NCBI RefSeq assembly: GCF_009193215.1
Contig: NZ_VYVA01000001.1
Location: forward strand, 1,136,081-1,200,080
Source: Flavicella marina
Lineage (GTDB): Bacteria > Bacteroidota > Bacteroidia > Flavobacteriales > Flavobacteriaceae
Direction of reading: 5' to 3'
Length of the DNA: 64,000 nt
Under the pieces are notes generated by a model. That model saw only the letters and a program-made list of their open reading frames with translations, did not search any database and was not told where the DNA came from. Of this stretch, positions 18,294 through 26,816 are shown one piece after another; position 1 is the first letter of the stretch; every line of letters starts with the position of its first letter. Position numbers and translations under genes: made by a program.

Positions 18294-21200
18294 TTACTCC
18301 AAAGATTTTGCATATTTTCCGGGAGATACGCCATACTTTTCTCTAAATATTTTTGAGAAATGAGGTCTGCTTTTAAAACCTGTCATCAAGAAAACTTCGT
18401 TAACTGTGAGTTTTTCATGAACCAGTAAATCAGCGGCTCTTTTTAATCGGTACATTCTCAATAGTTCTAAAGGAGTTTGGTTTGTTAAAACCTTTACTTT
18501 TTGATAAAAATGAGTTCTATTTAAATAGAGTTCTTTAGCTAGGCTGTTCAGATCAAAATTTTGATTGTCTATATTTTTGTCAATCAGTTTGTATAGTTTT
18601 TCTAAAAAGGCATTGTCGTTTCTGTTGTTTTGGTTGTTTTCTTTGGTTAATGGAATGCCTATTTTATATCTTTCTCTAAGTTGTTTTCTGTTTGCTAACA
18701 ATGCTTCAATGTTTGCGATAAGATGTTGAGCATCAAAAGGTTTTTTGATGTAAGCATCGGCACCATCTCTGATCCCTTGAATATGATTTTCAATTTTACT
18801 TAATGCTGTTAGTAATATTACCGGAATATGACTCGTTTTTAAATCAGACTTTACTTGAATACACAACTCTAAACCATTCATTTTTGGCATCTGAATGTCA
18901 CTAACAATAATATCAGGCCATTCATCTTCCATTGCTTTTAAGCATTCCTCTCCATTTCCAAACGATTTTACTCTGAAAAAAGTGGATAGTAATTCAGTGC
19001 AATATGATCGTAGTTCGTAATCATCTTCAACATAAAACAATAATGAGTTAGCATATTCACTTGAGACATTTATCAAGCTTTTCGTTGCATCATCAATAAA
19101 GAATTTTTTTGGGTAGACAACCTCTTCTTCTTTCGGTAATTTTGGTATTACAATATTTTCTATTTCGAGAATTTCTTTTACGATAGGGAGTTGTAATTTA
19201 ATTTCTGTTCCTTCATCTGCATGGCTAAAAGCTTCTATATAACCATAGTGCATTTCTATCAGTTGTTTGGTAAAAGCTAAGCCTATGCCCGAACCTTCTA
19301 TGTTTTCTTGAGATCTATAAAATCTTTCGAAAATATGAGGTAAATCTTCTTCTTTAATTCCAATACCAGTATCTGAAATTGAAATTATTAAATCTTTCTC
19401 GTTGTAAGAATAAGTTAGTCGAATGTTGTCGCCAATCTCAGAAAATTTGAAAGCATTGTTTAATAAGTTGTCAAATATTTTTTCGAGTTTGTCTCTGTCT
19501 GCGGATACAATAATTTTTTTGGCTGATGTTTCGACCTCAAAGTTCTTTTTTTCATTTATAGCAAGTTGTTCAAAATCTTGAGTTACTTCGTTGATAAAAG
19601 AATTGAAATCAAATCGAGTGTAATGTAATTTCAAAGCATTGGCATCTCCTTTTTGAAAATCGTGTACTTGATCTATCAATCGTAGAATTTTTTTCGTCTG
19701 ACGCTGAATCAAACCAAGTTTCATCTCCAATTCTTTGTTTCCCTTAAGTTGAGAAATTATAGTTTTCAGAGGCTCTGAAATGAGGGTTATGGGTGTTTTT
19801 ATTTCATGTGATACATTGGAAAAAAATGAAAGTTTCGCTGCATTTAATTCTTGAATTTTTTTAATTTCAAGTTGTTCTATCTCAACTTTATGGCGAAGTG
19901 ATTGTATTTTTAAAATCACTTTTACAATAATTATTAGAATGATTACAGAGAATAGAATATATAAAAAATAAGCACTTTTTGTTTTCCAAAAAGGAGGAGT
20001 AATAATGATTGTCAACGTTTTAGGATCCGTCCATTGGTTCAACGAGTTTGAGGCTTGTGCTGTTAATTTATAGGTTCCAGGCCTTAGTCCGTTGTAATTT
20101 ATAGTTTTTTTCAGAGAAGAAACTTCAAGGTAATTAGTATTTAATGGGTGTAATTTGTATCTGATTTTATGATTTTTCACATTTGAAAAATGCAAGCTTG
20201 TTACATCCAAAGAAAATATATTCTCGTCAAAAGTCAATTCAATTTTTTTTGAAGGATTGATCTTTTTGAAGACGAAATCGGTTTTTACAAGCGTGTCATT
20301 TTGGATGTAATTTTGATGATATACTTTAAAATTGTCGAATTGAAGTTTGGGTAAGGTTTCGTTGTTTGAAATTTCAGAAGGTTTAAAATAACACAAGCCA
20401 TTTACCCCAGATAGCATAAATGTTCCATTTTTTAATATAGAAACCGTGTACCAAAAGTCTTCAAAAGGTAAACCATCTGAACGATGGAAATTTCTGAATT
20501 TTTTTTCTTTTATATTGTATTTGCTTAATCCTATGTTTGTAGGAATCCATAATACATTCTCTCCTTCAAATAGAATGTTTTTAACTACATTGTTCGAGAG
20601 CCCATCCTTTTCAGTTATCGATAAAAAAGTTGGTTTACTGTCGCTGTTATTCACTTTACAAAAGCCTCCACCTTCTGTGCCAATCCATAAATCGTTATTT
20701 GGTATTCGTAAGACTGAGGTTACAAAGTTGCTTGAAATTGAGTTTTTGTTTGGGTCAAATAAAAACTGATCTATTTCGATATTTTTTAAACTGCTGTTTT
20801 GAGTGTTTTGTAATCGAAAAAGACCTTCAGAATCAGAGCCAATCCATACAAAGTCATAATTTGGGTCGGGATATATACAACGTATTGGGCCTAGTTTATG
20901 ATTTTTAAAAAACAAGTTGGTGCTTAGTTTTTCTATGTTTTTGGTATTGTTGTTCGAATCTAGTGTTAATTTGTATACTTCTTCCCAAGCTGTAGAGATC
21001 CATAGATTGCCATATTTGTCTTCATTAAAACTTCTTATTTGTACGTTTTCGATTGGGTTTAAAATTATTTTTTCTGCATTGGCTACTCCTTTTTTTCTTA
21101 GATATAATTGAGTGTCTCCTATAAAACTATACCAGATGTTTTGTCTCGAGTCTTTGAAAATACTTCGTACATTTTTTTGGGAAGTTTTGTCGATACTGAA

Positions 21201-22376
21201 TGGGAGATTTTCGAATGTATGTGTTTTAGTATTGAAAGTAGAAATACCTCCAATATTTTCTGTTAATAGTATTCTGTCTTTATCGTAGTTTGTGAAAAAA
21301 GAAACAAGGTTAGACTGAATTCCTTTTTTTGTGTTGTTTTCTGCTACGCAATGATTGAAGCCATTTTGTCTAAGGTCAAACCGATAAATACCTTTGTTAA
21401 AAGTGCCATACCAACAATGATTATGGCTAGAAATATATAAGGCACTAGATCTAAGTATATTGCTGTTGTCTTTGAATTTTAACGCTTTTGTCTTGCTTAA
21501 CGATTGGTTGAAGTTCGGAGTAGGAAGTTTCATTAAACCATTATTTAGAAATCCAAGCCATAAGTTTCTATCAGTATCAAGACTTAACGTGCTTATTTGA
21601 GAATTAGAAAAAGCAAGATTATTTATTGCTGAAAATGAGTTTTGCGAAACGTTATAATCTATAGTTACTAGTCCTTTTAGTTTTGCTACTAAAAATTTTT
21701 CATTGTTTATTTTTAGAATGGTTCTTGTATATCCAATATCCTTCAATATTTTTTTTAAACTGTTGCTTTTAGAATTGTACAACAGTACTCCGTTGTTTGT
21801 AGCAAAAAGATATTCTTCATCGTTTAAATTAATTCCGTTAAAAAATGAAATTTTACGTGATGGGTGGATTGATTTAGTGTCTTTTTTCGCAACGAGTGCG
21901 TGTGTTTCATCAAATATGAGAAGACCATTTTCTTCTGTACCGCAAATCGTTTGATGATTTTTTTTGTTGAAGAAAAAATTTCTGACAATTGGACCACTGG
22001 TGTTTTGGTTGGAGTATATTTTTTTAAAGGAATTGTCTTTACTGTTGTATATAGTTATTCCTTCGTCAGTTCCAATCCAAATATCACCATTTACATCTTC
22101 AGAAAGCGCGCGTATTCGGTTGCTAGTTAGAGGATTTAGGTCTGTTGAGTTTTTAAAAGTTTTAAATTCGTAACCATCGTACAAGCTCAATCCTTCATAA
22201 GTTCCAAACCAAATATAGCCTTTCGAGTCTTCAAGAATACATGTTACACCATTGTGTGCTAAACCATCAGAAATCGTTAGTTTTTGCACATTCTGAATCG
22301 CGTTGTTTTGTGCAGACAAAGAGAAGGAGATTCCCGATATCAATAAAATAGTAATGATGTTTTTTAATGTATTCAA
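18294..22376 (-). CDS. Hybrid two-component system regulator (sensor kinase, receiver, AraC domain in one protein)
   Basis: The 1360-residue product has a signal peptide (SLSAQ), a long periplasmic sensor of beta-propeller repeats (many W-I/F-G-T-x-x-G-L blades) over about 30-690, and a Y_Y_Y domain (about 700-790). One membrane helix (about 800-822) follows, then a histidine kinase with H-box SHEIKTPI, an ATPase domain (DTGIGIKEEDLPHIFERFYR), a receiver with phospho-acceptor Asp in VSDIQMPKMNG, and a C-terminal AraC-type helix-turn-helix (about 1250-1360). Such hybrids are the classic activators of polysaccharide utilisation loci in Bacteroidota. They bind a breakdown oligosaccharide in the periplasm. 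Its place in the middle of the carrageenan genes makes them the expected regulon, and the shared half-sites at four promoters are the candidate operators. The ligand is inferred from context only. Confidence 0.93.
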   Translation of the reverse strand: MNTLKNIITILLISGISFSLSAQNNAIQNVQKLTISDGLAHNGVTCILEDSKGYIWFGTYEGLSLYDGYEFKTFKNSTDLNPLTSNRIRALSEDVNGDIWIGTDEGITIYNSKDNSFKKIYSNQNTSGPIVRNFFFNKKNHQTICGTEENGLLIFDETHALVAKKDTKSIHPSRKISFFNGINLNDEEYLFATNNGVLLYNSKSNSLKKILKDIGYTRTILKINNEKFLVAKLKGLVTIDYNVSQNSFSAINNLAFSNSQISTLSLDTDRNLWLGFLNNGLMKLPTPNFNQSLSKTKALKFKDNSNILRSSALYISSHNHCWYGTFNKGIYRFDLRQNGFNHCVAENNTKKGIQSNLVSFFTNYDKDRILLTENIGGISTFNTKTHTFENLPFSIDKTSQKNVRSIFKDSRQNIWYSFIGDTQLYLRKKGVANAEKIILNPIENVQIRSFNEDKYGNLWISTAWEEVYKLTLDSNNNTKNIEKLSTNLFFKNHKLGPIRCIYPDPNYDFVWIGSDSEGLFRLQNTQNSSLKNIEIDQFLFDPNKNSISSNFVTSVLRIPNNDLWIGTEGGGFCKVNNSDSKPTFLSITEKDGLSNNVVKNILFEGENVLWIPTNIGLSKYNIKEKKFRNFHRSDGLPFEDFWYTVSILKNGTFMLSGVNGLCYFKPSEISNNETLPKLQFDNFKVYHQNYIQNDTLVKTDFVFKKINPSKKIELTFDENIFSLDVTSLHFSNVKNHKIRYKLHPLNTNYLEVSSLKKTINYNGLRPGTYKLTAQASNSLNQWTDPKTLTIIITPPFWKTKSAYFLYILFSVIILIIIVKVILKIQSLRHKVEIEQLEIKKIQELNAAKLSFFSNVSHEIKTPITLISEPLKTIISQLKGNKELEMKLGLIQRQTKKILRLIDQVHDFQKGDANALKLHYTRFDFNSFINEVTQDFEQLAINEKKNFEVETSAKKIIVSADRDKLEKIFDNLLNNAFKFSEIGDNIRLTYSYNEKDLIISISDTGIGIKEEDLPHIFERFYRSQENIEGSGIGLAFTKQLIEMHYGYIEAFSHADEGTEIKLQLPIVKEILEIENIVIPKLPKEEEVVYPKKFFIDDATKSLINVSSEYANSLLFYVEDDYELRSYCTELLSTFFRVKSFGNGEECLKAMEDEWPDIIVSDIQMPKMNGLELCIQVKSDLKTSHIPVILLTALSKIENHIQGIRDGADAYIKKPFDAQHLIANIEALLANRKQLRERYKIGIPLTKENNQNNRNDNAFLEKLYKLIDKNIDNQNFDLNSLAKELYLNRTHFYQKVKVLTNQTPLELLRMYRLKRAADLLVHEKLTVNEVFLMTGFKSRPHFSKIFREKYGVSPGKYAKSLE

Positions 22377-22487
22377 GATGTTTTGACAATACGATTTATA
22401 AAATTTATTCTTAATTGGAATATGCTCTGTAATATAATCTATTTTATTTTTTTTAGGAATTGGAATTCGTACCCTTTGATACTAGCC

Positions 22488-24401
22488 TTATTCAAACCTT
22501 ATTTGTGTGTCGTTTTCTTTTACATCTATAATTTTATTTTTAGGAACTGTTCCTTGGTAGTTATTGTTTTTAAAAACGATGTTTTTCGATGATTTTATTC
22601 TGATTGCGGGGTTTTCTGGATACAGTTTAGGGAAAGTGTTTGAGTTTGTAATCGTATTGTTTTTGAAGAGCAATCCATCTGTATTTGCAATTTCTAATAG
22701 TAAGTTGTCAAAATGATTGAATTGGTTGCCGGTTATTTCAATGTTTTTAAATGCAATATTTTCATTATCATCATCGGTAACAAAACGAATTACTCCTCGG
22801 TTAAATCCACTGTGTTGACAATCTTGAAATGTATTGTTCCGGATAATCAAGTTTACAGCATTTCCTGATTCATACCAATAACCGCTTTCAACAGGAATAA
22901 GTAAGGCTTCCATTTCAGTACTAAAAAAATTATTTTCTATGATAGTTTTTACAGGATTAGAGATCAATAAGCCACGTGCTCTGTTGTTGCTGATGTTACA
23001 ATTTTGAACCAATAATTCAGGGTACCCATCTAAGTTTTCGATGAGGTCACCTACTTTTAGGTCGTTTGGTAGTTTAGATTGAAAAGTGATGATTTGATAG
23101 CGACTATTGACGTACTCAATTTGTTTGATTTTGTTTTTTTTATATGGGAAAAAAGAATTCTCAAGTCTTACAAAACCTATGTTTTCTGTTGGTTTTCCAA
23201 TTGTAAAACCTTTTTGTTGATGATGCATCATTCTAACGCCTATTTTATTTTTTCCTAATATGTCAACAATTTTTTGGTAGGTACCATGAACATTCAAAGC
23301 ATCATCTAGCTGATTTTGGAAAGTACAATTTTTAAGAGTCACTTTTCCACTACAACCAACAAAATGGGTGGCATCTGCTGTGGTAGAAACCATTCTACCT
23401 TTAGATGGAGTAATGTTAAAGTTATCAAGGGTCAAATTTGATGAGTTTTCTGCAATTATTCCCATTCCTCCTGCATGATGGATATTTACATTTGTAGCGT
23501 TAAAATTTGTAGAGTGAGTAACTCTAAACGCAGGAGAAACTCTGTTTACGCCTTGTTCACCTTTCATAGTTAAAATAGTACCAATAGGTGGTAGTTTCTT
23601 TCTGTGGTTGTAAATTCTAACAAGTCCTGGTTTTAATTGTACTGCTTTTATTTTATACTCATGTCCGATGTCTTTGTACTCGGGAGCTCTTTCATCATGG
23701 TCGTATTTGTATTTAATGTTGTCTTTTTTAAAGCGGTGTTTAGTTTTTCCTTTTGAGGTGATGTCTGTATATGCTTCTGTGTTAAAAGCAATCGCTTTTC
23801 TTAGAGTATCGTATAAGATGGATTGACCAAGTGTATGTTCATAGTAAGGTTTGATAAAATATATTTGTTCGTTGCGTATTTCATATGGGAAATCTTTTGA
23901 AATTGCCATGTCAAAAGATTTGTTTTTTTCATTTGTTGCAACAATTTTTCCTTCGCTATGAAAACTATTTTTCCAATCTACAGTTAAATTTTTTACATGA
24001 ATATTATCGCTTTGATTGACAAGAAACGGAATCATTACTCCATGAAAAATAAAAGTAGATCCTTGCCCGTCAACAGTTAGTCCTTTAAATCCATCTATAG
24101 GAAAAGCGGTGTTCACCATTAAATCGCAATGATTAGAGATGTATACAAATTTTTCAACGCCTTTGTTCGGGTAAAAATGATACTCACCTTTTTCAAAAAT
24201 TATTTTTGAGTCTGGCTTGTTTTGTAATTCCAATATTTTTTGAGAGACCGTGAGTGTTGCATCTTCAGAAATTTCAGTAGAGAAGAAGATTGTATTAAGC
24301 TCCTTAGGCTTTTGATTTGAGCTACAGCTGTTTAAGAAAAACATAGAGATAGTTATAGTTACAATACCAAAAAGGTTACGAAGGATTAATTTAATTGTCA
24401 T
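22488..24401 (-). CDS. GH110 alpha-1,3-galactosidase, probable lipoprotein
   Basis: The 637-residue product has a lipoprotein signal (FFLNSCSS) and a right-handed parallel beta-helix made of repeated N-x-x-I/L strands (SNLTLDNFNITP, GKVTLKNCTFQN and similar). The signature ADATHFVGCSGKVTLKNC followed by NQLDDALNVHGTY is characteristic of family GH110, with the Asp pair in LDDA in the catalytic region. GH110 enzymes remove terminal alpha-1,3-linked galactose. Members act on blood-group B glycans, and marine ones on lambda-carrageenan fragments, which have alternating alpha-1,3 bonds. It is transcribed divergently from the T9SS jelly-roll gene. Its upstream region has both half-sites but only a weak -7 element. 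Family confidence is good; a carrageenan substrate is inferred from the neighbours. Confidence 0.85.
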   Translation of the reverse strand: MTIKLILRNLFGIVTITISMFFLNSCSSNQKPKELNTIFFSTEISEDATLTVSQKILELQNKPDSKIIFEKGEYHFYPNKGVEKFVYISNHCDLMVNTAFPIDGFKGLTVDGQGSTFIFHGVMIPFLVNQSDNIHVKNLTVDWKNSFHSEGKIVATNEKNKSFDMAISKDFPYEIRNEQIYFIKPYYEHTLGQSILYDTLRKAIAFNTEAYTDITSKGKTKHRFKKDNIKYKYDHDERAPEYKDIGHEYKIKAVQLKPGLVRIYNHRKKLPPIGTILTMKGEQGVNRVSPAFRVTHSTNFNATNVNIHHAGGMGIIAENSSNLTLDNFNITPSKGRMVSTTADATHFVGCSGKVTLKNCTFQNQLDDALNVHGTYQKIVDILGKNKIGVRMMHHQQKGFTIGKPTENIGFVRLENSFFPYKKNKIKQIEYVNSRYQIITFQSKLPNDLKVGDLIENLDGYPELLVQNCNISNNRARGLLISNPVKTIIENNFFSTEMEALLIPVESGYWYESGNAVNLIIRNNTFQDCQHSGFNRGVIRFVTDDDNENIAFKNIEITGNQFNHFDNLLLEIANTDGLLFKNNTITNSNTFPKLYPENPAIRIKSSKNIVFKNNNYQGTVPKNKIIDVKENDTQIRFE

Positions 24402-24421
24402 GTAAAGTAGTTTTAATCTAG

Positions 24422-24481
24422 TAAAAATGAGGTGTTTGAGGTTTTTGAATGTACGAAAATGTACATGTTTTGTATCAAATT
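24422..24481 (-). promoter_or_regulatory. Candidate promoter and tandem operator of GH110
   Basis: On the minus strand the half-sites TTCGTACA and TTGATACA lie 21 bp apart (plus-strand core G at 24451 and 24472). The expected -7 position (complement of 24422-24429) reads CATTTTTA, a poor match to TAnnTTTG. A further GTAC at 24461 lies midway between the two. Confidence 0.5.
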
Positions 24482-24526
24482 GTCAATTTTTTTTCTAGTC
24501 TTTGGAGGTTAGAGTGTATTGATGTA

Positions 24527-24583
24527 TTCGTACAAATTATTTATAATTTCAAACATCTACGATAAGTTCTGAATTTAATTTTG
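24527..24583 (+). promoter_or_regulatory. Promoter and tandem operator of the T9SS jelly-roll gene
   Basis: TTCGTACA at 24527-24534 and TTCAAACA at 24548-24555 are exactly 21 bp apart. Twenty bases after the second comes TAATTTTG (24576-24583), the -7 element, 22 bases before the ATG. The geometry is the same as at 14489 and 18202 but on the opposite strand. Confidence 0.6.
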
Positions 24584-24604
24584 TGACATAACTTAAAATT
24601 TAAT

Positions 24605-25453
24605 ATGATGAAATTACAATTACTTTTATTTGCTGTTTTAATTGGTGTAAAAAGCTTGGCGCAAGTGAATGGCTTTAACAGCGACGCTTTTGGTTTTGAA
24701 TTGACCAATGTATCTTGGACGAGTGCTGGAACTCACAATGGAGCTACCTCTCCAGGAAATATTGTGGATGCTTGGACACAAGATGATGGCTTTGAACAAT
24801 CAAGTGAACAAAAGAATTCGGGAACTTATAGTATGTTAGCTGATTTTTCTTCAACGATACCAGCGACTAGTCCTAAGTTGCAGACATGGAGGTCGAACAC
24901 AGGAGGTGAAGGTAAGTATGAATTCGCAACAGTTGATAACTATACGTTATCGGCGTATGTATATGTAGATGCTGCATTGACAGATGGAGCTATGAGAATA
25001 GCGATTCAGCAAAATGGAGGACAGTACAATTCATTGGCTATTGATTTGTCTTCAATAACTCCAAATACATGGACGCAGTTTAGTGTTGCATTTGATCAAA
25101 ATGATCCAAAATCGGGGTATTGGAGTGATGCGAATTTTACTACTTTACCAACGAGTAATGCTAAAATATATATTGATGATATTTCGGTGATGTTAACCTC
25201 TGTATTGTCAACAAAGAACACCCCTTTGAGCAACGTTAAGGTGTTTCAGAATAAAGCAGCTCAGGTTTTAGAAGTTACTGGACTTAAAAATGGAGATGTT
25301 ACAATTTACAACTGTATAGGAGGGATTGTTAAGGCATCTAATTCTATATCGGATGCTTCACAAATAGACATTTCTGATATGCCAACTGGAGTGTATTTTG
25401 TAAGAATTAGTTTAGGTGGGAAAACGAAAACAGAAAAAATTATTATTCAGTAA
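24605..25453 (+). CDS. Secreted jelly-roll protein with T9SS sorting domain
   Basis: The 282-residue product has a signal peptide (cleavage near SLAQ), a beta-sandwich domain (about 20-198) homologous to the 194-residue protein at 17582 (AWTQDDGFEQSSE, TWRSNTGGEGKYEF, IYIDDISV), and a C-terminal type A T9SS sorting domain (about 205-282) ending in MPTGVYFVRISLGGKTKTEK. The usual YPNP start of that domain is replaced by VFQNKAAQ. It should be exported to the cell surface. It has no visible catalytic site and is probably a glycan-binding protein. Its promoter has the locus's tandem half-sites. No named family is recognised for the N-terminal domain. Confidence 0.78.
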   Translation: MMKLQLLLFAVLIGVKSLAQVNGFNSDAFGFELTNVSWTSAGTHNGATSPGNIVDAWTQDDGFEQSSEQKNSGTYSMLADFSSTIPATSPKLQTWRSNTGGEGKYEFATVDNYTLSAYVYVDAALTDGAMRIAIQQNGGQYNSLAIDLSSITPNTWTQFSVAFDQNDPKSGYWSDANFTTLPTSNAKIYIDDISVMLTSVLSTKNTPLSNVKVFQNKAAQVLEVTGLKNGDVTIYNCIGGIVKASNSISDASQIDISDMPTGVYFVRISLGGKTKTEKIIIQ

Positions 25454-25476
25454 TTTATTTCTACGTTTATTTTCAA

Positions 25477-25507
25477 AGAGTTACACGAAAGTGTAGCTCT
25501 TTTTTTA
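25477..25507 (+). terminator. Terminator that is a near copy of the tRNA-Asn terminator
   Basis: AGAGTTACAC-GAAA-GTGTAGCTCT followed by T's differs at one loop base from the hairpin after tRNA-Asn copy 2 (8821-8849). It serves the T9SS jelly-roll gene and marks the right edge of the carrageenan locus. No tRNA sequence precedes it. Confidence 0.88.
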
Positions 25508-25573
25508 TGCATCATTTCTTGGTTCTTTATATATGTCTAATCCTTATATTTGTCGCTAAATTGACATTATTTC

Positions 25574-26734
25574 ATGGATCAAAAAATTTCAATCACAGCA
25601 ATGGCCTCTATTTCTAGTTTGGGTAGTTCACCCGATGAAATATGGCAAAATTATTTGCATGACAAGAGTTTTTTGTCGCTTGGCAATTTTGAAAAATTTG
25701 AAGCATATGTAGGGGCAATTTCAGAGCAAGGAAATAAAGAAATCCAAAAACTGAAAGAGGCTGATCCTAAATATAAAAACTTAGATCGATCTGTTTTAAT
25801 GGCAATGCTAACCTCGAGAAAAGCAATAGCTCAGGTTGATTGGGAGGCCGATTTTGGAGTGAATATTGGTTCTTCACGAGGTGCAACCGAGTTGTTTGAG
25901 AATTATTACGATCGTTTTAAAGAAGATGTGTTTGGAAAAACAGCGACATTAACTTCTCCAACTACAACTTTAGGGAATATTGCCTCATGGGTTGCACAAG
26001 ATTTACAGACTTCAGGACCTGATATAAGTCATTCAATAACGTGTTCGACAGCTTTGCATTCGGTTTTGAATGGAATTGCGTGGATTCGTTCAGGCATGTC
26101 AAAAACCTTTTTGGTAGGTGGGAGTGAAGCAGCAAACACAGCCTTTACAATTGCACAAATGCGTGCTTTAAAAATATATGCTTCGGATAAGCAGGCAGAT
26201 TTTCCATGTAGAGCTTTAGATTTTGAAAAAGAATCAAACACGATGGTTGTAGGTGAAGGTGCCGTTGCATTGTGTTTAGAAAAAGGTGTTTCTGAAACAG
26301 CTTTAGCAGTAATAGAAGGTGTGGGTTATGCAACGGAAGAATTAAAACACAATATCTCAATATCCGCAAATGCAGAGTGTTTCCAAAAATCGATGAAAAT
26401 GGCTTTAAAAAGTGCTAATTTGTCGACAGTAGATGCTATCGTAATGCATGCACCAGGAACCCTGAAAGGAGATACATCTGAATTCAATGCAATTCAAAAA
26501 GTTTTTGGAGAAAATATACCAGCACTTACAACTAATAAATGGAAAATAGGGCATACACTTGGAACATCTGGTGTTTTGAGTTTAGAATTGGCAGTGATGA
26601 TGTTGGAGCATCAGCAGTTTGTAGCCGTGCCTTTTAGTAAGCATTCTAAAGAACCGAAACAACTAAAAACCATCCTTGTAAACTCCGTTGGATTTGGCGG
26701 AAATGCAGTGAGTATTTTGTTAAGTTCTAAATAA
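25574..26734 (+). CDS. Beta-ketoacyl synthase family protein (KAS II-like)
   Basis: The 386-residue product has the thiolase-fold condensing-enzyme plan. The nucleophile is Cys157 in SITCSTALHS, with His292 in MHAPGTLKGD and His327 in GHTLGTSG, the Cys-His-His triad of the FabB/FabF class (the usual HGTGT is HAPGT here). It is somewhat shorter than FabF (about 410). Enzymes of this class condense acyl groups with malonyl-ACP in fatty acid or polyketide synthesis in the cytoplasm. It lies 82 bases upstream of bioB on the same strand, with a palindrome and a promoter between them. A dedicated role in making the pimeloyl precursor of biotin is possible but is inference from position only. Confidence 0.85.
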   Translation: MDQKISITAMASISSLGSSPDEIWQNYLHDKSFLSLGNFEKFEAYVGAISEQGNKEIQKLKEADPKYKNLDRSVLMAMLTSRKAIAQVDWEADFGVNIGSSRGATELFENYYDRFKEDVFGKTATLTSPTTTLGNIASWVAQDLQTSGPDISHSITCSTALHSVLNGIAWIRSGMSKTFLVGGSEAANTAFTIAQMRALKIYASDKQADFPCRALDFEKESNTMVVGEGAVALCLEKGVSETALAVIEGVGYATEELKHNISISANAECFQKSMKMALKSANLSTVDAIVMHAPGTLKGDTSEFNAIQKVFGENIPALTTNKWKIGHTLGTSGVLSLELAVMMLEHQQFVAVPFSKHSKEPKQLKTILVNSVGFGGNAVSILLSSK

Positions 26735-26746
26735 GAACTTTCGTGC

Positions 26747-26774
26747 TAATTATGATGGAAGTCATAATTATGAC
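26747..26774 (+). promoter_or_regulatory. Candidate operator upstream of bioB (nested palindromes)
   Basis: GTCATAATTATGAC (26761-26774) is a perfect 14-base palindrome, and TAATTATGA (26747-26755) with TCATAATTA (26762-26770) forms a second, overlapping inverted repeat. They lie just upstream of the bioB -7 element, where a repressor would block polymerase. They do not look like the BirA or BioR sites that I know. Confidence 0.45.
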
Positions 26775-26786
26775 AATATAATTACG

Positions 26787-26794
26787 TACTTTTG
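26787..26794 (+). promoter_or_regulatory. bioB -7 promoter element
   Basis: TACTTTTG matches TAnnTTTG, 22 bases before the bioB ATG. The -33 TTG box is absent; the palindrome lies immediately upstream of this element. Confidence 0.5.
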
Positions 26795-26816
26795 AACCTT
26801 TAAATTTAGAAAAATT

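Noticed and set aside
20446..20769. Open frame of 107 codons on the plus strand inside the hybrid regulator gene
   Set aside because: The opposite strand encodes clear beta-propeller repeats of the sensor, so this is a shadow frame.
22467..22475. ATTCGTACC near the HTCS/GH110 gap as a further operator half-site
   Set aside because: It is a single half-site in the wrong orientation for the leftward HTCS gene, with no partner 21 bp away and no -7 element at the right distance.
8821..25507. Carrageenan locus as an integrative element with its own integrase
   Set aside because: No integrase, transposase, relaxase or phage gene is visible between the repeated terminators, so only a possible past integration or recombination is claimed.
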